DNA of 9,677 nucleotides from CAYNWK01 sp964400875 (GTDB taxonomy: Bacteria > Chloroflexota > Anaerolineae > Anaerolineales > UBA4823). Under the pieces are notes generated by a model. That model searched no databases. It was not told where the DNA came from and worked only from the letters and a program-made list of their open reading frames with translations. Positions 1 through 9,500 of the stretch are shown here, piece by piece. The stretch covers positions 1-9,677 of the forward strand of contig CAYNWK010000162.1 in assembly GCA_964400875.1 (NCBI GenBank), written 5' to 3'. Each line of letters starts with the position of its first letter. Position 1 is the stretch's first letter. Both the position numbers and the translations under genes were made by a program.

Positions 1-247
1 TGCGCCCGGTCAGTTTTTGATCGTTGAGGAATGTACCGTTGCTGCTGCCTAAATCTTCAACCTGGTAGCCCTGGCTGTCTCGGGTGAGCCGCGCATGCCG
101 CCTCGAAACAACCGGTGAATTGAAGACGATATCAGCGTTTGGGTCTCTGCCGATGACGATGTCTGCGTTTAGAAGTTCGAATTCTTGCCCAGGAGAAGGT
201 CCTTGTGCAACGGTGAGTTTGAATCCATTTTGTGGTCTGCCATGCAT
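1..247 (-). CDS. FHA-domain protein, N-terminal fragment (3' end outside window)
   Basis: The 82 visible codons encode almost exactly one forkhead-associated (FHA) domain, a fold that binds phosphothreonine peptides. Visible landmarks are GRDPNADIVF (residues 33-42, Gly33-Arg34), SRRH (48-51) and the LGSSNGTFLN loop (66-75), which together supply the conserved Gly-Arg, Ser, His and Ser-Asn-Gly residues for phosphopeptide contact. No signal peptide or membrane segment precedes the domain, so this part is expected in the cytoplasm. The ATG at 247-245 is chosen because an in-frame TGA lies six codons upstream with no other start between them, and AGGGA (254-258) sits 6 nt before it as a ribosome-binding site. 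What follows the FHA domain is off the left edge, so the overall role is unknown. A link to phospho-signalling through Ser/Thr kinases is family knowledge, not shown here. The gene diverges from the megasynthase. Confidence 0.9.
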   Translation of the reverse strand, partial: MHGRPQNGFKLTVAQGPSPGQEFELLNADIVIGRDPNADIVFNSPVVSRRHARLTRDSQGYQVEDLGSSNGTFLNDQKLTGR

Positions 248-253
248 TTGATA

Positions 254-258
254 TCCCT
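254..258 (-). promoter_or_regulatory. Ribosome-binding site of the FHA gene
   Basis: AGGGA on the minus strand ends 6 nt before the ATG at 247. It supports that start, which is also the only one available downstream of the in-frame TGA. Confidence 0.55.
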
Positions 259-391
259 GTCTTCATTACCACATTGGGTTTCCCATGTTGTGCGCTCTCC
301 GGTAGAGGCGCATGACCCCTCGCCGGGGTTTTGATTGCCCCACCACCCCCTTTCTGCCTTCAAGTGCTCAAGACCTTACTAATTGGATAAG

Positions 392-421
392 ATTATACCT
401 TTTTGCGCAAAACAGTGTCAA
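392..421 (-). promoter_or_regulatory. Consensus sigma-70-type promoter for the FHA gene
   Basis: On the minus strand TTGACA (416-421) and TATAAT (392-397) match both consensus hexamers at all six positions, with an 18-bp spacer. Transcription would start near 385, giving a leader of about 138 nt before the ATG at 247. The spacer contains the perfect palindrome TTTTGCGCAAAA (401-412), which could be an operator because a protein bound there would block RNA polymerase. The orientation fits the FHA gene and no other. Activity is inferred from sequence only. Confidence 0.7.
401..412. repeat. 12-bp perfect palindrome in the FHA promoter spacer
   Basis: TTTTGCGCAAAA reads the same on both strands and lies wholly between the -35 and -10 hexamers of the FHA promoter. 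An 11-base near-copy, TTTTGCGCAAA, occurs at 623-633 inside the start of the megasynthase gene. It is a candidate binding site for a dimeric regulator. The downstream copy encodes a Leu-Arg-Lys stretch and may be chance. Confidence 0.45.
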
Positions 422-493
422 GCTCATGAAACTTTGAAATCCCGCACTTCTCCCCTCTCCAAGTTGGATCCAAATGGGCCCAACCCTGACCTC

Positions 494-509
494 ACAGGTG
501 TGGACAGGT
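494..509 (+). repeat. ACAGGT direct repeat, 10-bp period, upstream of the megasynthase -10
   Basis: ACAGGT occurs at 494-499 and again at 504-509, separated by GTGG, so the two copies lie one helical turn apart on the same DNA face. The second copy ends 7 bp before the -10 hexamer at 517. The pair covers the place where a -35 element would be, and no good -35 is present. This is the layout expected for a class II activator site. No regulator gene is visible in the window. Confidence 0.35.
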
Positions 510-513
510 TTTG

Positions 514-522
514 TGTTATAAA
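514..522 (+). promoter_or_regulatory. Candidate extended -10 promoter for the megasynthase
   Basis: TGT followed directly by TATAAA (517-522) forms an extended -10 element (TGn plus a hexamer matching TATAAT at five of six positions). No recognisable -35 hexamer lies 16-18 bp upstream. Initiation would fall near 529-530, about 32 nt before the ATG at 562. It is the best candidate on the plus strand between the two genes, but short A+T-rich matches arise easily by chance. Confidence 0.4.
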
Positions 523-550
523 TACCAACGTCCTAATTAAGACTATCTTT

Positions 551-554
551 GGGA
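551..554 (+). promoter_or_regulatory. Weak ribosome-binding site of the megasynthase
   Basis: GGGA lies 7 nt before the ATG at 562. The match to the Shine-Dalgarno sequence is short, but spacing is right, and an in-frame TAA at 538-540 leaves 562 as the first possible start. The protein alignment to FAAL N-termini also fits this start. Confidence 0.45.
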
Positions 555-561
555 AATTTAT

Positions 562-3500
562 ATGACTGCAGCTCACATCACAGACCTGGGTCAAGATTAC
601 CGTGTGGATACACTGGTTGAACTTTTGCGCAAACGCGTTCGCACGCAACCGGAAGATTTAGCGTACCGTTTTTTGGTTGACGGTGAAACTGAAGAAATCG
701 CCATTTCATACGTGGAACTCGATCGCCAGGCGCGGGCGATTGGCGCCTGGCTTCAGTCGATCGTCGCGGCTAATGAAAGAGCCTTGCTGCTTTATCCGCC
801 GGGCCTGGAGTACATAGCAGCATTCTTCGGTTGTTTATATGCGGGTGTAATCGCTGTGCCGGCGTATCCCCCGCGTCTGAACCGGCCTGTGCCGCGCATT
901 CAGGGCATCGTTAACGACTCAAAACCCGCCGTCGCCCTGACGACCACGGCCATCCTGGAAAACCTAAAACAGCGCTTCGAGCACGCTCCCGACCTCGAAG
1001 CCCTGCGCTGGCTGAACACGGTAAAGACCCCACAAAATGTCGAAGAAGACTGGCGGGTGCCGCAGATCAGCCCGGACTCGCTGGCGTTTTTGCAATATAC
1101 CTCCGGCTCGACCAGCCAGCCGAAAGGGGTGATGCTCAGTCACGGAAATTTGACCCATAACCTGGAAGCAATCCGGGTTGGTTTCCGGATTGATTCGCTG
1201 GGTTCCGGTGCTTTCTGGCTGCCGAGTTATCACGACATGGGATTGATCGGCGGCATTCTAGAACCGCTCTATATCGGGCGCCCCTCAACGCTGCTTTCCC
1301 CGGTTTCTTTTTTGCAGCGCCCGATGCGCTGGTTGGAAGCCATTTCCCGATTTCGCGCCACGATCAGCGGCGCGCCGAATTTCGCTTACGAGTTGTGCGT
1401 CGAAAAATCGAATCCAGAACAAATCGAAGCCCTCGACCTAAGCTGTTGGGCCACTGCTTTTTGCGGCGCTGAGCCGGTCCGTCGAGAAACCTTGGAGAAA
1501 TTTGCCCAAACCTTCAAGCCAAGTGGTTTTAAATCCTCCTCTTTTTACCCGTGTTACGGTCTGGCGGAGGGTTCCTTGCTGGTGTCCGGCGGGGAAGGTC
1601 CAAACGAACCTGTTACCCTGGCGCTAGATCGTAAAGCGCTGGAACAGGATCGGGTCCTTGAACTCGATCCCGCCGAGGAGGATGCCCTGATATTGGTCAG
1701 CTGTGGTCGCGCTGTGATCGGACAACAGACCGCCATTGTCGATCCGCAAAGCCTCAGCCCTCTGGGTGTAGGGGAGGTGGGCGAAGTCTGGGTTAGCGGT
1801 CCCTCGATCGCGCGCGGCTATTGGGATCGTGCAGATGAGACGCAAAGAACATTTGGCGCCCGAATTACTGGGGATGATGCGACGTACCTGCGCACGGGAG
1901 ATTTGGGTTTCAAATGGCAGGGCGAATTGTTCATCACTGGCCGCCTGAAGGACCTGATCATTGTTCGAGGTAGAAATTACTATCCACAGGATCTGGAGGC
2001 GACGGCAGAATCAAGCCACGAGGCGCTCCAACCTGGTGCGGGGGCGGCTTTTTCTATTAACGAGCAAGGGGTGGAACAGCTGGCCATCATTTACGAGGTT
2101 GCCCGCCAGCATCGCCGCACGGATGTAGAGCAGGTGGTGAGCGCGGTTCGACGGGCGATCGCGGAAACCCATGAACTCCAGCTGCATGCTTTCGTGTTAG
2201 TCAAACCCTTGAGCATACCGAAGACCTCCAGCGGGAAAATCAAGCGCCATGCCTGCAAAGCCGGATTTCTCGATGGCACGCTCGCGGTTATAGGCGAGTG
2301 GCGCGAGCCGGCGACTAAGGAAAGCAAGGCTGAACCAAAGCCTCGAGCACAGGAGATGGACACGGTCGAGGGAATTCAACCAGAATCGATCGCCAGTGCC
2401 AGGCATGAAGCGCTCGAAGCATGGCTGGCCGCACAGATTGCCCGCCGGCAACACCTGGCTATTGGGGACATCGATGTTCGGCAGCCATTCGTACAGTACG
2501 GGTTGGATTCGGTCCAGGCGGTGGAACTGACGGGCGACCTTGAAATTTATCTGGGACGAAGGCTCTCACCAACTCTTGCCTGGGATTACCCTACGATCGC
2601 CTCCCTGGCTGAATATTTAGCTTCAGATTCACAACCTGCACAACAACCCCCGGCATACCAGCCGTCCCAGGATGAAGCGATCGCCGTGATTGGCTTGGGC
2701 TGTCGCTTCCCGGGCGCGAACGATCCGGAGGCATTCTGGCAGCTGCTTTCTGAAGGTGTAGACGCCATCCGGGAAGTTCCGATCGACCGCTGGGATGCGG
2801 ATGTTTATTTCAACGCCGATCCGAATGAACCAGGAAAGACTGTCACACGTTGGGGGGGCTTTCTCGAACGGGTGGATGAATTCGATCCGCTGTTTTTTGG
2901 GATTTCTCCTCGCGAAGCCGCTCGCATGGACCCTCAGCAGCGCCTGCTCGTCGAGGTTGCCTGGGAGACGTTCGAAAATGCAGGTTTAGCCCCAGACGCT
3001 CTGGCGGGAAGCCGTACCGGCGTGTTCGTCGGGATCAGCAGCTACGATTATTCGCGATTACAGTTCGACCAACCAGACTTGATCGATGCCTATGCCGGCA
3101 CGGGGAACGCGCACAGCATCGCGGCTAACCGGCTTTCTTATTTGTTTGATTTTCGCGGACCGAGCATCGCTGTGGATACGGCTTGCTCGTCCTCGTTGGT
3201 ATCGGTGCATCTGGCCTGCGCCAGCCTGCGGAATGGCGAGGCCGATCTGGCACTGGCTGGCGGGGTGAACCTGATTCTTTCCCCGGAATTAACGATCACA
3301 TTTTCCCAGGCGCGCATGATGGCCCCTGACGGGCGTTGCAAAACTTTCGATGCCCGCGCGGATGGGTACGTGCGGGGCGAGGGATGCGGGTTGGTGGTAT
3401 TAAAACGGCTGTCGGAGGCGCTCCGGGATGGCGACAACGTCCTGGCGGTGATCCGCGGTTCGGCGGTAAACCAGGACGGGCGCAGCAATGGGCTGACCGC

Positions 3501-6500
3501 GCCCAACGGGCTTTCCCAACAGGCGGTCATTCGCCAGGCCCTGCAGTCCGCCGGGGTCAGCCCAAGCCAGATCGATTACATCGAAGCGCACGGCACGGGG
3601 ACGCCCTTGGGCGACCCGATCGAGGTCGGCGCAATCCGGGCTGTGCTCGAAGCAGAGCCTGTGCCGGATGATTCGGTCGATCGCAAAACGTTGCTCGGCT
3701 CGGTGAAGACGAATATCGGCCATCTGGAAGCTGCTGCTGGTATCGCCGGTATGATCAAGGTCATCCTGGCAATGGAGCATGAAGAGCTCCCGCCGCACCT
3801 TCACCTTGAGGAAGTTAACCCATACATCGACCTGGAAGGGGCAGCAGTTGGATTCACCACCAGCCGGGTCCCCTGGCGCCGGGACGGGAGACCCAGGCTG
3901 GCAGGGGTGAGTTCGTTCGGGTTTGGCGGGACAAACGCACATCTCATCCTCAGCGAGCCGCCGAATTTGAACGAAATTCAACCAGCATCAGAGATTGATG
4001 GCGATCAAGCTAACGCACACAAGCTGCGTAATGCCCATCTGCTGACCGTGAGCGCTAGAAGTGAAAGCGCGCTGCGAGCGCTGGCTTCCCGCTATAGCGC
4101 AAGGCTTTTAGAGAACGGCGTCAATTTGGGCGATTTCTGTTTTTCGGCCAACACCGGGCGGGCATTGTTCGAACACCGCCTGGCGCTGGTCGTTGATTCT
4201 CCCGAAGTCGCCGCGTCGGCATTGCAAAAATTTTCGGCTGGGGAAGCTGCTTCCGATTATTTCACCGGCCACATCCCCCCAGGCCAACAGAAAAAGATCG
4301 CCTTTTTGTTTACGGGTCAGGGTTCCCAATACACCAGCATGGGCCGAGAATTGTACGCCAGCGAACCGGTCTTTAAAGCGGCTCTGGATCATTGCGCCGG
4401 CATCTTGGAAGCGCATCTGGATCGAAACCTGCTTTCGGTTATGTTCGCCGAACCGGGTGGCGCTGAAGCTAATTTGATCGACGATACAACGTCTACCCAA
4501 CCAGCGCTCTTTGCGCTGGAATATGCCCTGGCGATGTTGTGGCGTTCCTGGGGCATCGAACCCGATCTGGTCATGGGGCATAGCGTGGGCGAGTACGTCG
4601 CGGCCTGTCTGGCGGGAGTTTTTGGCTTGGAGGACGGGCTGAAATTGATCGCTGCGCGCGGGCGGTTGATGGGTATGCTGCCGACCGGCGGCGCGATGGC
4701 TGCGGTCTTTGCTGACGCAGAAAAGCTTTCCGGGCTCGTTGAGCCGTATCAAGAGCAGGTTTCGATCGCAGCCTCTAATGGGCCGGAGAACACGGTGATC
4801 GCCGGCGAGGTTAAATCGGTCGAAGCGATCCTGGCAGCCTGTGAAGAAGAAGGACTGGCCTCGAAAGCGCTCAACGTTTCTCACGCTTTCCATTCCCCCT
4901 TGATGGAGCCAATCCTGAAGGAGTTTGAGGCCATCGCCTCTGAAGTACCTTTTCAAACGCCCAAGCTGCCCTATATCAGCAACCTGACGGGCGAGCGGCT
5001 GGCGGACGACTTCATTCCAGATGCATCGTACTGGCGAGATCATATCCGCCAAACCGTACGCTTCTCGGAGGGGATGCGCTCCCTGGCGGAGAATGGAGCT
5101 GAAATATTCCTTGAGGTAGGCCCGCAACCTGTCTTAATTGGCATGGGCAGACGTTGTCTTTCCGGAACTGACGCTGCCTGGTTGAACACTTTGCGGAAGG
5201 AGCAGGAGGATTGGAGTGAGGTGCTGAGCACTCTCGCCGGATTGTACGTCAATGGCATCATGGTTGACTGGGGAGGATACGAGCTGGGCTACCGGCGCCG
5301 CAAAGTCAGATTGCCCACCTATCCTTTCGAGCGACAACGACACTGGATAGACGCTGCTCCCTGGGTTGAACCGCGAGGGGCGACTGTGAAAGCCTCCTTG
5401 AACCCCGCCGTAGAGCATCCAGTCCTGGGTCACCGCTTGAATTCCCCGATACAGCAACACCAGATCAAGCGATCGCTTCCGGTCAGGCCTGAGGGGCAAG
5501 CTATCTTACGCCAAATGGTTCAATCGGCTGGAGAGGTCTACTTTGGCCCGGGAGAACACCCGATTTCCACCATCAATTTCTCCGTCGAATGGCCTGATTC
5601 CAGCCAGCCAATCAACCTGCAAACCCTGGCTACCACTGAAGCTGGCAGTGCCCTCAGCGTTGAGATCCACGCTTACCTGGAATCGAGTGGAACCTGGCGT
5701 CGCCTGGCCGAAGGACTCCTTGAACGCGGAGAGGAGGCAGATCCGACTGAAGTGATTCCAGCTCAAAGGGAAGCGGACATCGGCGAAGCGATCCGGGAGG
5801 CGCGAGGCGCTGATCGCCTGGCTTTAATCCAAGCGCATCTAAGCCGTGAAGTGGCGAGCATCCTCGGGATCGAAGAGCGGATGCTCGCTCAAAACCAGCC
5901 TCTGGATACGATGGGACTGGACTCCTTGATGGCGATGGAACTGCGCAACAAGGTGGAAGAGCGTTTGGGGGTGGTCCTTCCTATCGCTGAACTGCTCCAA
6001 GGACCGACCATCGCTTCCCTCGCCGTTCAGGTGGGCGATTTGATGGATGGTTCCGCTGGCAGCTCGATCGAACTGCCAGCCAAAGCAGGTGCTGAGGGCC
6101 AATATCCACTTTCGCATGGTCAACAGGCGCTCTGGTTTTTGCACCAGCTGATCCCCGAAGATATTTCGTTTAATGTGGCCGGCGCGGTGCGAATCCGTGG
6201 GGATTTGCAGGTTGATGCCCTGCAGCACGCTTTCCAGCAGACCATAGACCGGCATGCGCCACTGCGATCGGTATTTTCGACTTCATCGACCGGAGAACCC
6301 ATTCAGCGGGTTGTTGAACAGTCTGATTTCCAAGTGCATGTGATCGACGCCGCCGGTTGGAGCGAAACCCGCTTGCAGGAAGAACTGCTCGCTCAGGCCT
6401 ACCGTCCCTTCGACATCGAGGGGAACCCGCCGCTGCGGGCAGCGCTTTTCCAGTTGAGCCATTCAGGAGAACGAAGTGAAGCGGGGGAATTTGTGCTGTT

Positions 6501-9500
6501 AATCGCTCTCGATCACCTGGTGACCGATTTCTGGTCGATGACTATCATCGCCAGGGAAGTGATGCACTTTTATCAGTCTATCGTCAAAGGTATCCCGGTC
6601 GAGTTGGAACCCCTAAGGGTGAGCTACGGCGATTACGTTCGCTGGCAACGGGAGAGGTTGGCCGGGGATGAAGGCGAACGCTTATGGGGCTATTGGCAGA
6701 GTCAACTTGAAGGCGAACTCCCCTTGCTCGATCTGCCAACCGACCGGCCGCGTAAGCCTGTGCAAGCTTACCGGGGCGATTCGGTATCCGTATGGTACTC
6801 CGCCGAGGTCGCTAGAGGCTTGAGAAAGCTTGGTAGAGATCACGGCGCGACCTTATTCATGACTTTGTTGGCCGCGTTCCAGACTCTGCTCTACCGCTAC
6901 ACCAACCAGGAAGAATTTCTTGTCGGAACGGTGACCGCCGGGCGAAATCATCTTGAACTCGCCGATTTAGTGGGTTATTTCATCAATCCGGTGGCGCTGC
7001 GGGCGGATTTCCGGGATGAGCCGACTTTCTTGGAGCTCCTTGGACGGGTCAGGCAAACTGTGCTAGAGGCTTTCGAAAACCAGGACTTTCCTCCGGCATT
7101 GCTGGCGGAGCGTTTGCGCCTGCAGCGCGATCCGAGCCGGCCTCCCTTATTCGAGACGATGTTCATCCTTCAAAAGGCTCAAATCGCCGAGATGCGAGGA
7201 CTGAGCCCGTTCGCGCTGGGGATCGACGGCGCCCAGCTGGTTATCGACAATTTGCAATTAGAATCCGTTGCTCTGGGTGGACAGCCTGCCCAGTTCGATC
7301 TCACCATAATGATGGCGGAGACTGAAGACGGTTTGGGCGCTTCTTTACAATACAACACGGATCTGTTCGAGCGTGAGACAATCGAGCGCATCCTGGACCA
7401 TTTCGAGTCTTTGTTGTCCGGGATCGTCGTTTCGCCTGATAAGCCTGTCAGCGCATATCCACTGCTTTCAGTACCTGAGCGCGAACGTATTTTGGTCGAA
7501 TGGAATGATACTTCGGCGCCATACCCGCAAAATCGTTGTATCCAGGAGTTGATCGAAGCGCAAGCCTTGTCCACACCAGAGGCGACCTCGGTGGAATTCG
7601 AAGGCAAAACGCTGACCTACCGGGAACTCGACCGACGTGCTGAACGGTTAGCCAGTCACCTGCGGAATTTGGGAGTTGGTCCGGAATCGATAGTGGCTAT
7701 CTGCCTGGAGCGCTCGCTCATGCTGCCGGTTGGTCTGCTGGGTATTCTCAAGGCAGGCGGTGCATACCTACCACTGGACCCGGCTTATCCTCGAGATCGG
7801 ATAAGGTTCATGCTGGCGGATTCGCAGGCCACTGTGTTATTGACCGAACGGGATCTGGTCGATGGATTGCCTGAACACCAGGCCCGGCTTGTCCTGATGG
7901 ACGAGGATTGGGAAGCAGTCGATCCAAATAGGTCAGAAAGTCCGGTTAACAAGCCTGAGCCGGGGAACCTGGCTTATGTGATTTACACATCTGGTTCAAC
8001 GGGCAAACCGAAAGGCGTGCAAATTCCTCACCGGGCAGTGGTGAATTTCTTGAACTCGATGCGACGTAGGCCCGGCTTGACTAATCAGGACAGATTGCTG
8101 GCGGTGACCACGCCAGCCTTTGACATCGCTGCACTGGAGCTCTTCCTACCACTAACCGTAGGAGGGTGTGTGATCTTCGCCAGCCGTGAAACGACTGCAG
8201 ACGGCGTGCTGCTGGACAAATTATTGGATGATTCACGAGCTACGGTCATGCAAGCCACTCCAGCTACCTGGCGAATGCTGATCGAGGCGGGCTGGCCGGG
8301 TCGACTGGGATTGAAGATGCTGTGCGGCGGTGAGGCGCTGCCGGTGGAGCTCTCCGACCAATTACTTCAGCTGGGCGGAGAACTCTGGAACATGTATGGG
8401 CCTACGGAAACGACCATCTGGTCCACCGTCAAGCGGGTTGAGCGCACAGCCGAACCGATCACAATTGGAAGGCCGATTGACAATTCCCAGATCTACATCC
8501 TGGATGGGCAAATGGGGCCAGTGCCGCAAGGGGTGGTCGGAGACCTCTACATTGGCGGGGATGGCCTGGCGCGCGGCTACCTTAACCGGCCGGAATTGAC
8601 CCAGGAACGCTTCGTTAGCAATCCTTTCAGTTCAGAGCCGGGAGCCCGGTTATACAAAACGGGAGACCTGGCTCGTTTCCAGCCCAACGGAGAAATTGTT
8701 TTCCTGGGGCGAAGCGACAACCAGGTCAAGTTGCGAGGGTTTCGCATCGAATTAGGAGAGATCGAAGCCGCCTTGACGGGACACCCGGCCGTCGAGCAGG
8801 CTGTAGTCACCGCTCGACCCGATAAGATGGGCGAGACAAGCCTGGCGGCATATCTGGTTTTCAAATCCGGCGTCGATCAGCCGGTCCAGGATGAGTTACG
8901 CGCTTTCTTGCGCAAGAGTTTACCCGATTACATGCTGCCTTCCTGGTTTATCAGCCTGGATTCACTTCCGCTTACTCCTAACGGAAAGATAGACCGTCGC
9001 GCTCTGCCAGCGCCTGACCAAAAGCGCTCCCTTTCAACCGTAGAATACGTACCCCCGCGGAATAGCCTGGAGGCGGAATTGGCCGAAATCTGCGCAGAGG
9101 TGCTTGGACTTTCCACCGACGGTGAACGGCCGGGCATCGGCGTGCATGATAACTTCTTCGATCTGGGGGGGCATTCGCTCCTTGGCGCCCGGTTGATATT
9201 CCGGCTGCGCGAGCAATATCAGGTTGAGCTGCCGCTGCGCCACCTGTTCGCTGAACCCACCGTCGCCGGGCTGGCGCGTGCCATTGAAATTGCTCGGGAA
9301 GCCGGGGGCGATCCTGGACGCAATGGAGATTTTTCTTTTCAGCCGTTTAGCCGGATGACGGTTGCTGAACTCTCAGCCGAGGTTCGTCTGGACGAATCGA
9401 TAAACGCTGGCGATCTGGAGTACACTGCTGTCTCTGAACCGGAACACGTGCTCATGACCGGGGCGACCGGCTTCGTGGGCGCGTTTTTGCTTCACGAACT

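Larger units (their letters stand above)
248..561. other. Divergent intergenic region between the FHA gene and the megasynthase
   Basis: This 314-base stretch holds no convincing gene. It is visibly more A+T-rich than the coding sequence on its megasynthase side. From left to right it contains: the presumed untranslated leader of the FHA gene (248 to about 385), with a short G+C hairpin at 315-329; a near-perfect sigma-70-type promoter for the FHA gene (392-421) whose spacer holds the palindrome TTTTGCGCAAAA (401-412); two short palindromes (464-473 and 475-482); a pair of ACAGGT direct repeats (494-509); and an extended -10 element (514-522) pointing at the megasynthase. The short open frames here have no protein-like content. 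Confidence 0.8.

Noticed and set aside
315..334. Possible intrinsic terminator (ACCCC/GGGGT stem followed by T-rich bases)
   Set aside because: The stem is only 5 bp, the T run is short, and no plus-strand gene ends before it. It is kept only as a hairpin in the FHA leader.
169..363. Minus-strand open frame with a TTG start overlapping the FHA start in another frame
   Set aside because: It has a non-ATG start, no clear ribosome-binding site and a low-complexity translation. The overlapping FHA frame has a strong domain match.
501..522. TGGACA (501-506) with TATAAA (517-522) as a classical sigma-70 promoter
   Set aside because: The spacer is only 10 bp, far short of 16-18 bp, so these cannot act as a -35/-10 pair. 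The extended -10 reading was preferred.
383..565. Plus-strand 60-codon open frame upstream of the megasynthase as a leader peptide or small gene
   Set aside because: It begins upstream of the candidate plus-strand promoter, has no ribosome-binding site, and overlaps promoter-like elements of both genes. The translation has no protein-like features.
4108..5127. Long minus-strand open frame of 339 codons inside the AT region
   Set aside because: It lies wholly opposite the AT domain, whose motifs (GQGSQ, GHSVGEY, HAFHS) are unmistakable on the plus strand. The minus-strand translation shows no recognisable domain and is a shadow of codon bias.
2155..5476. GCGATCGC octamers as proof of a cyanobacterial host
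   Set aside because: Three copies, all in the PKS half, are too few for a taxonomic call, and several fit frequent codon pairs. It is reported only as a compositional asymmetry.
5416..6045. A ketoreductase, enoylreductase or methyltransferase hidden between AT and ACP2
   Set aside because: Only about 220 residues separate the AT linker from ACP2. No GxGxxG-type nucleotide-binding motif or methyltransferase motif appears there.
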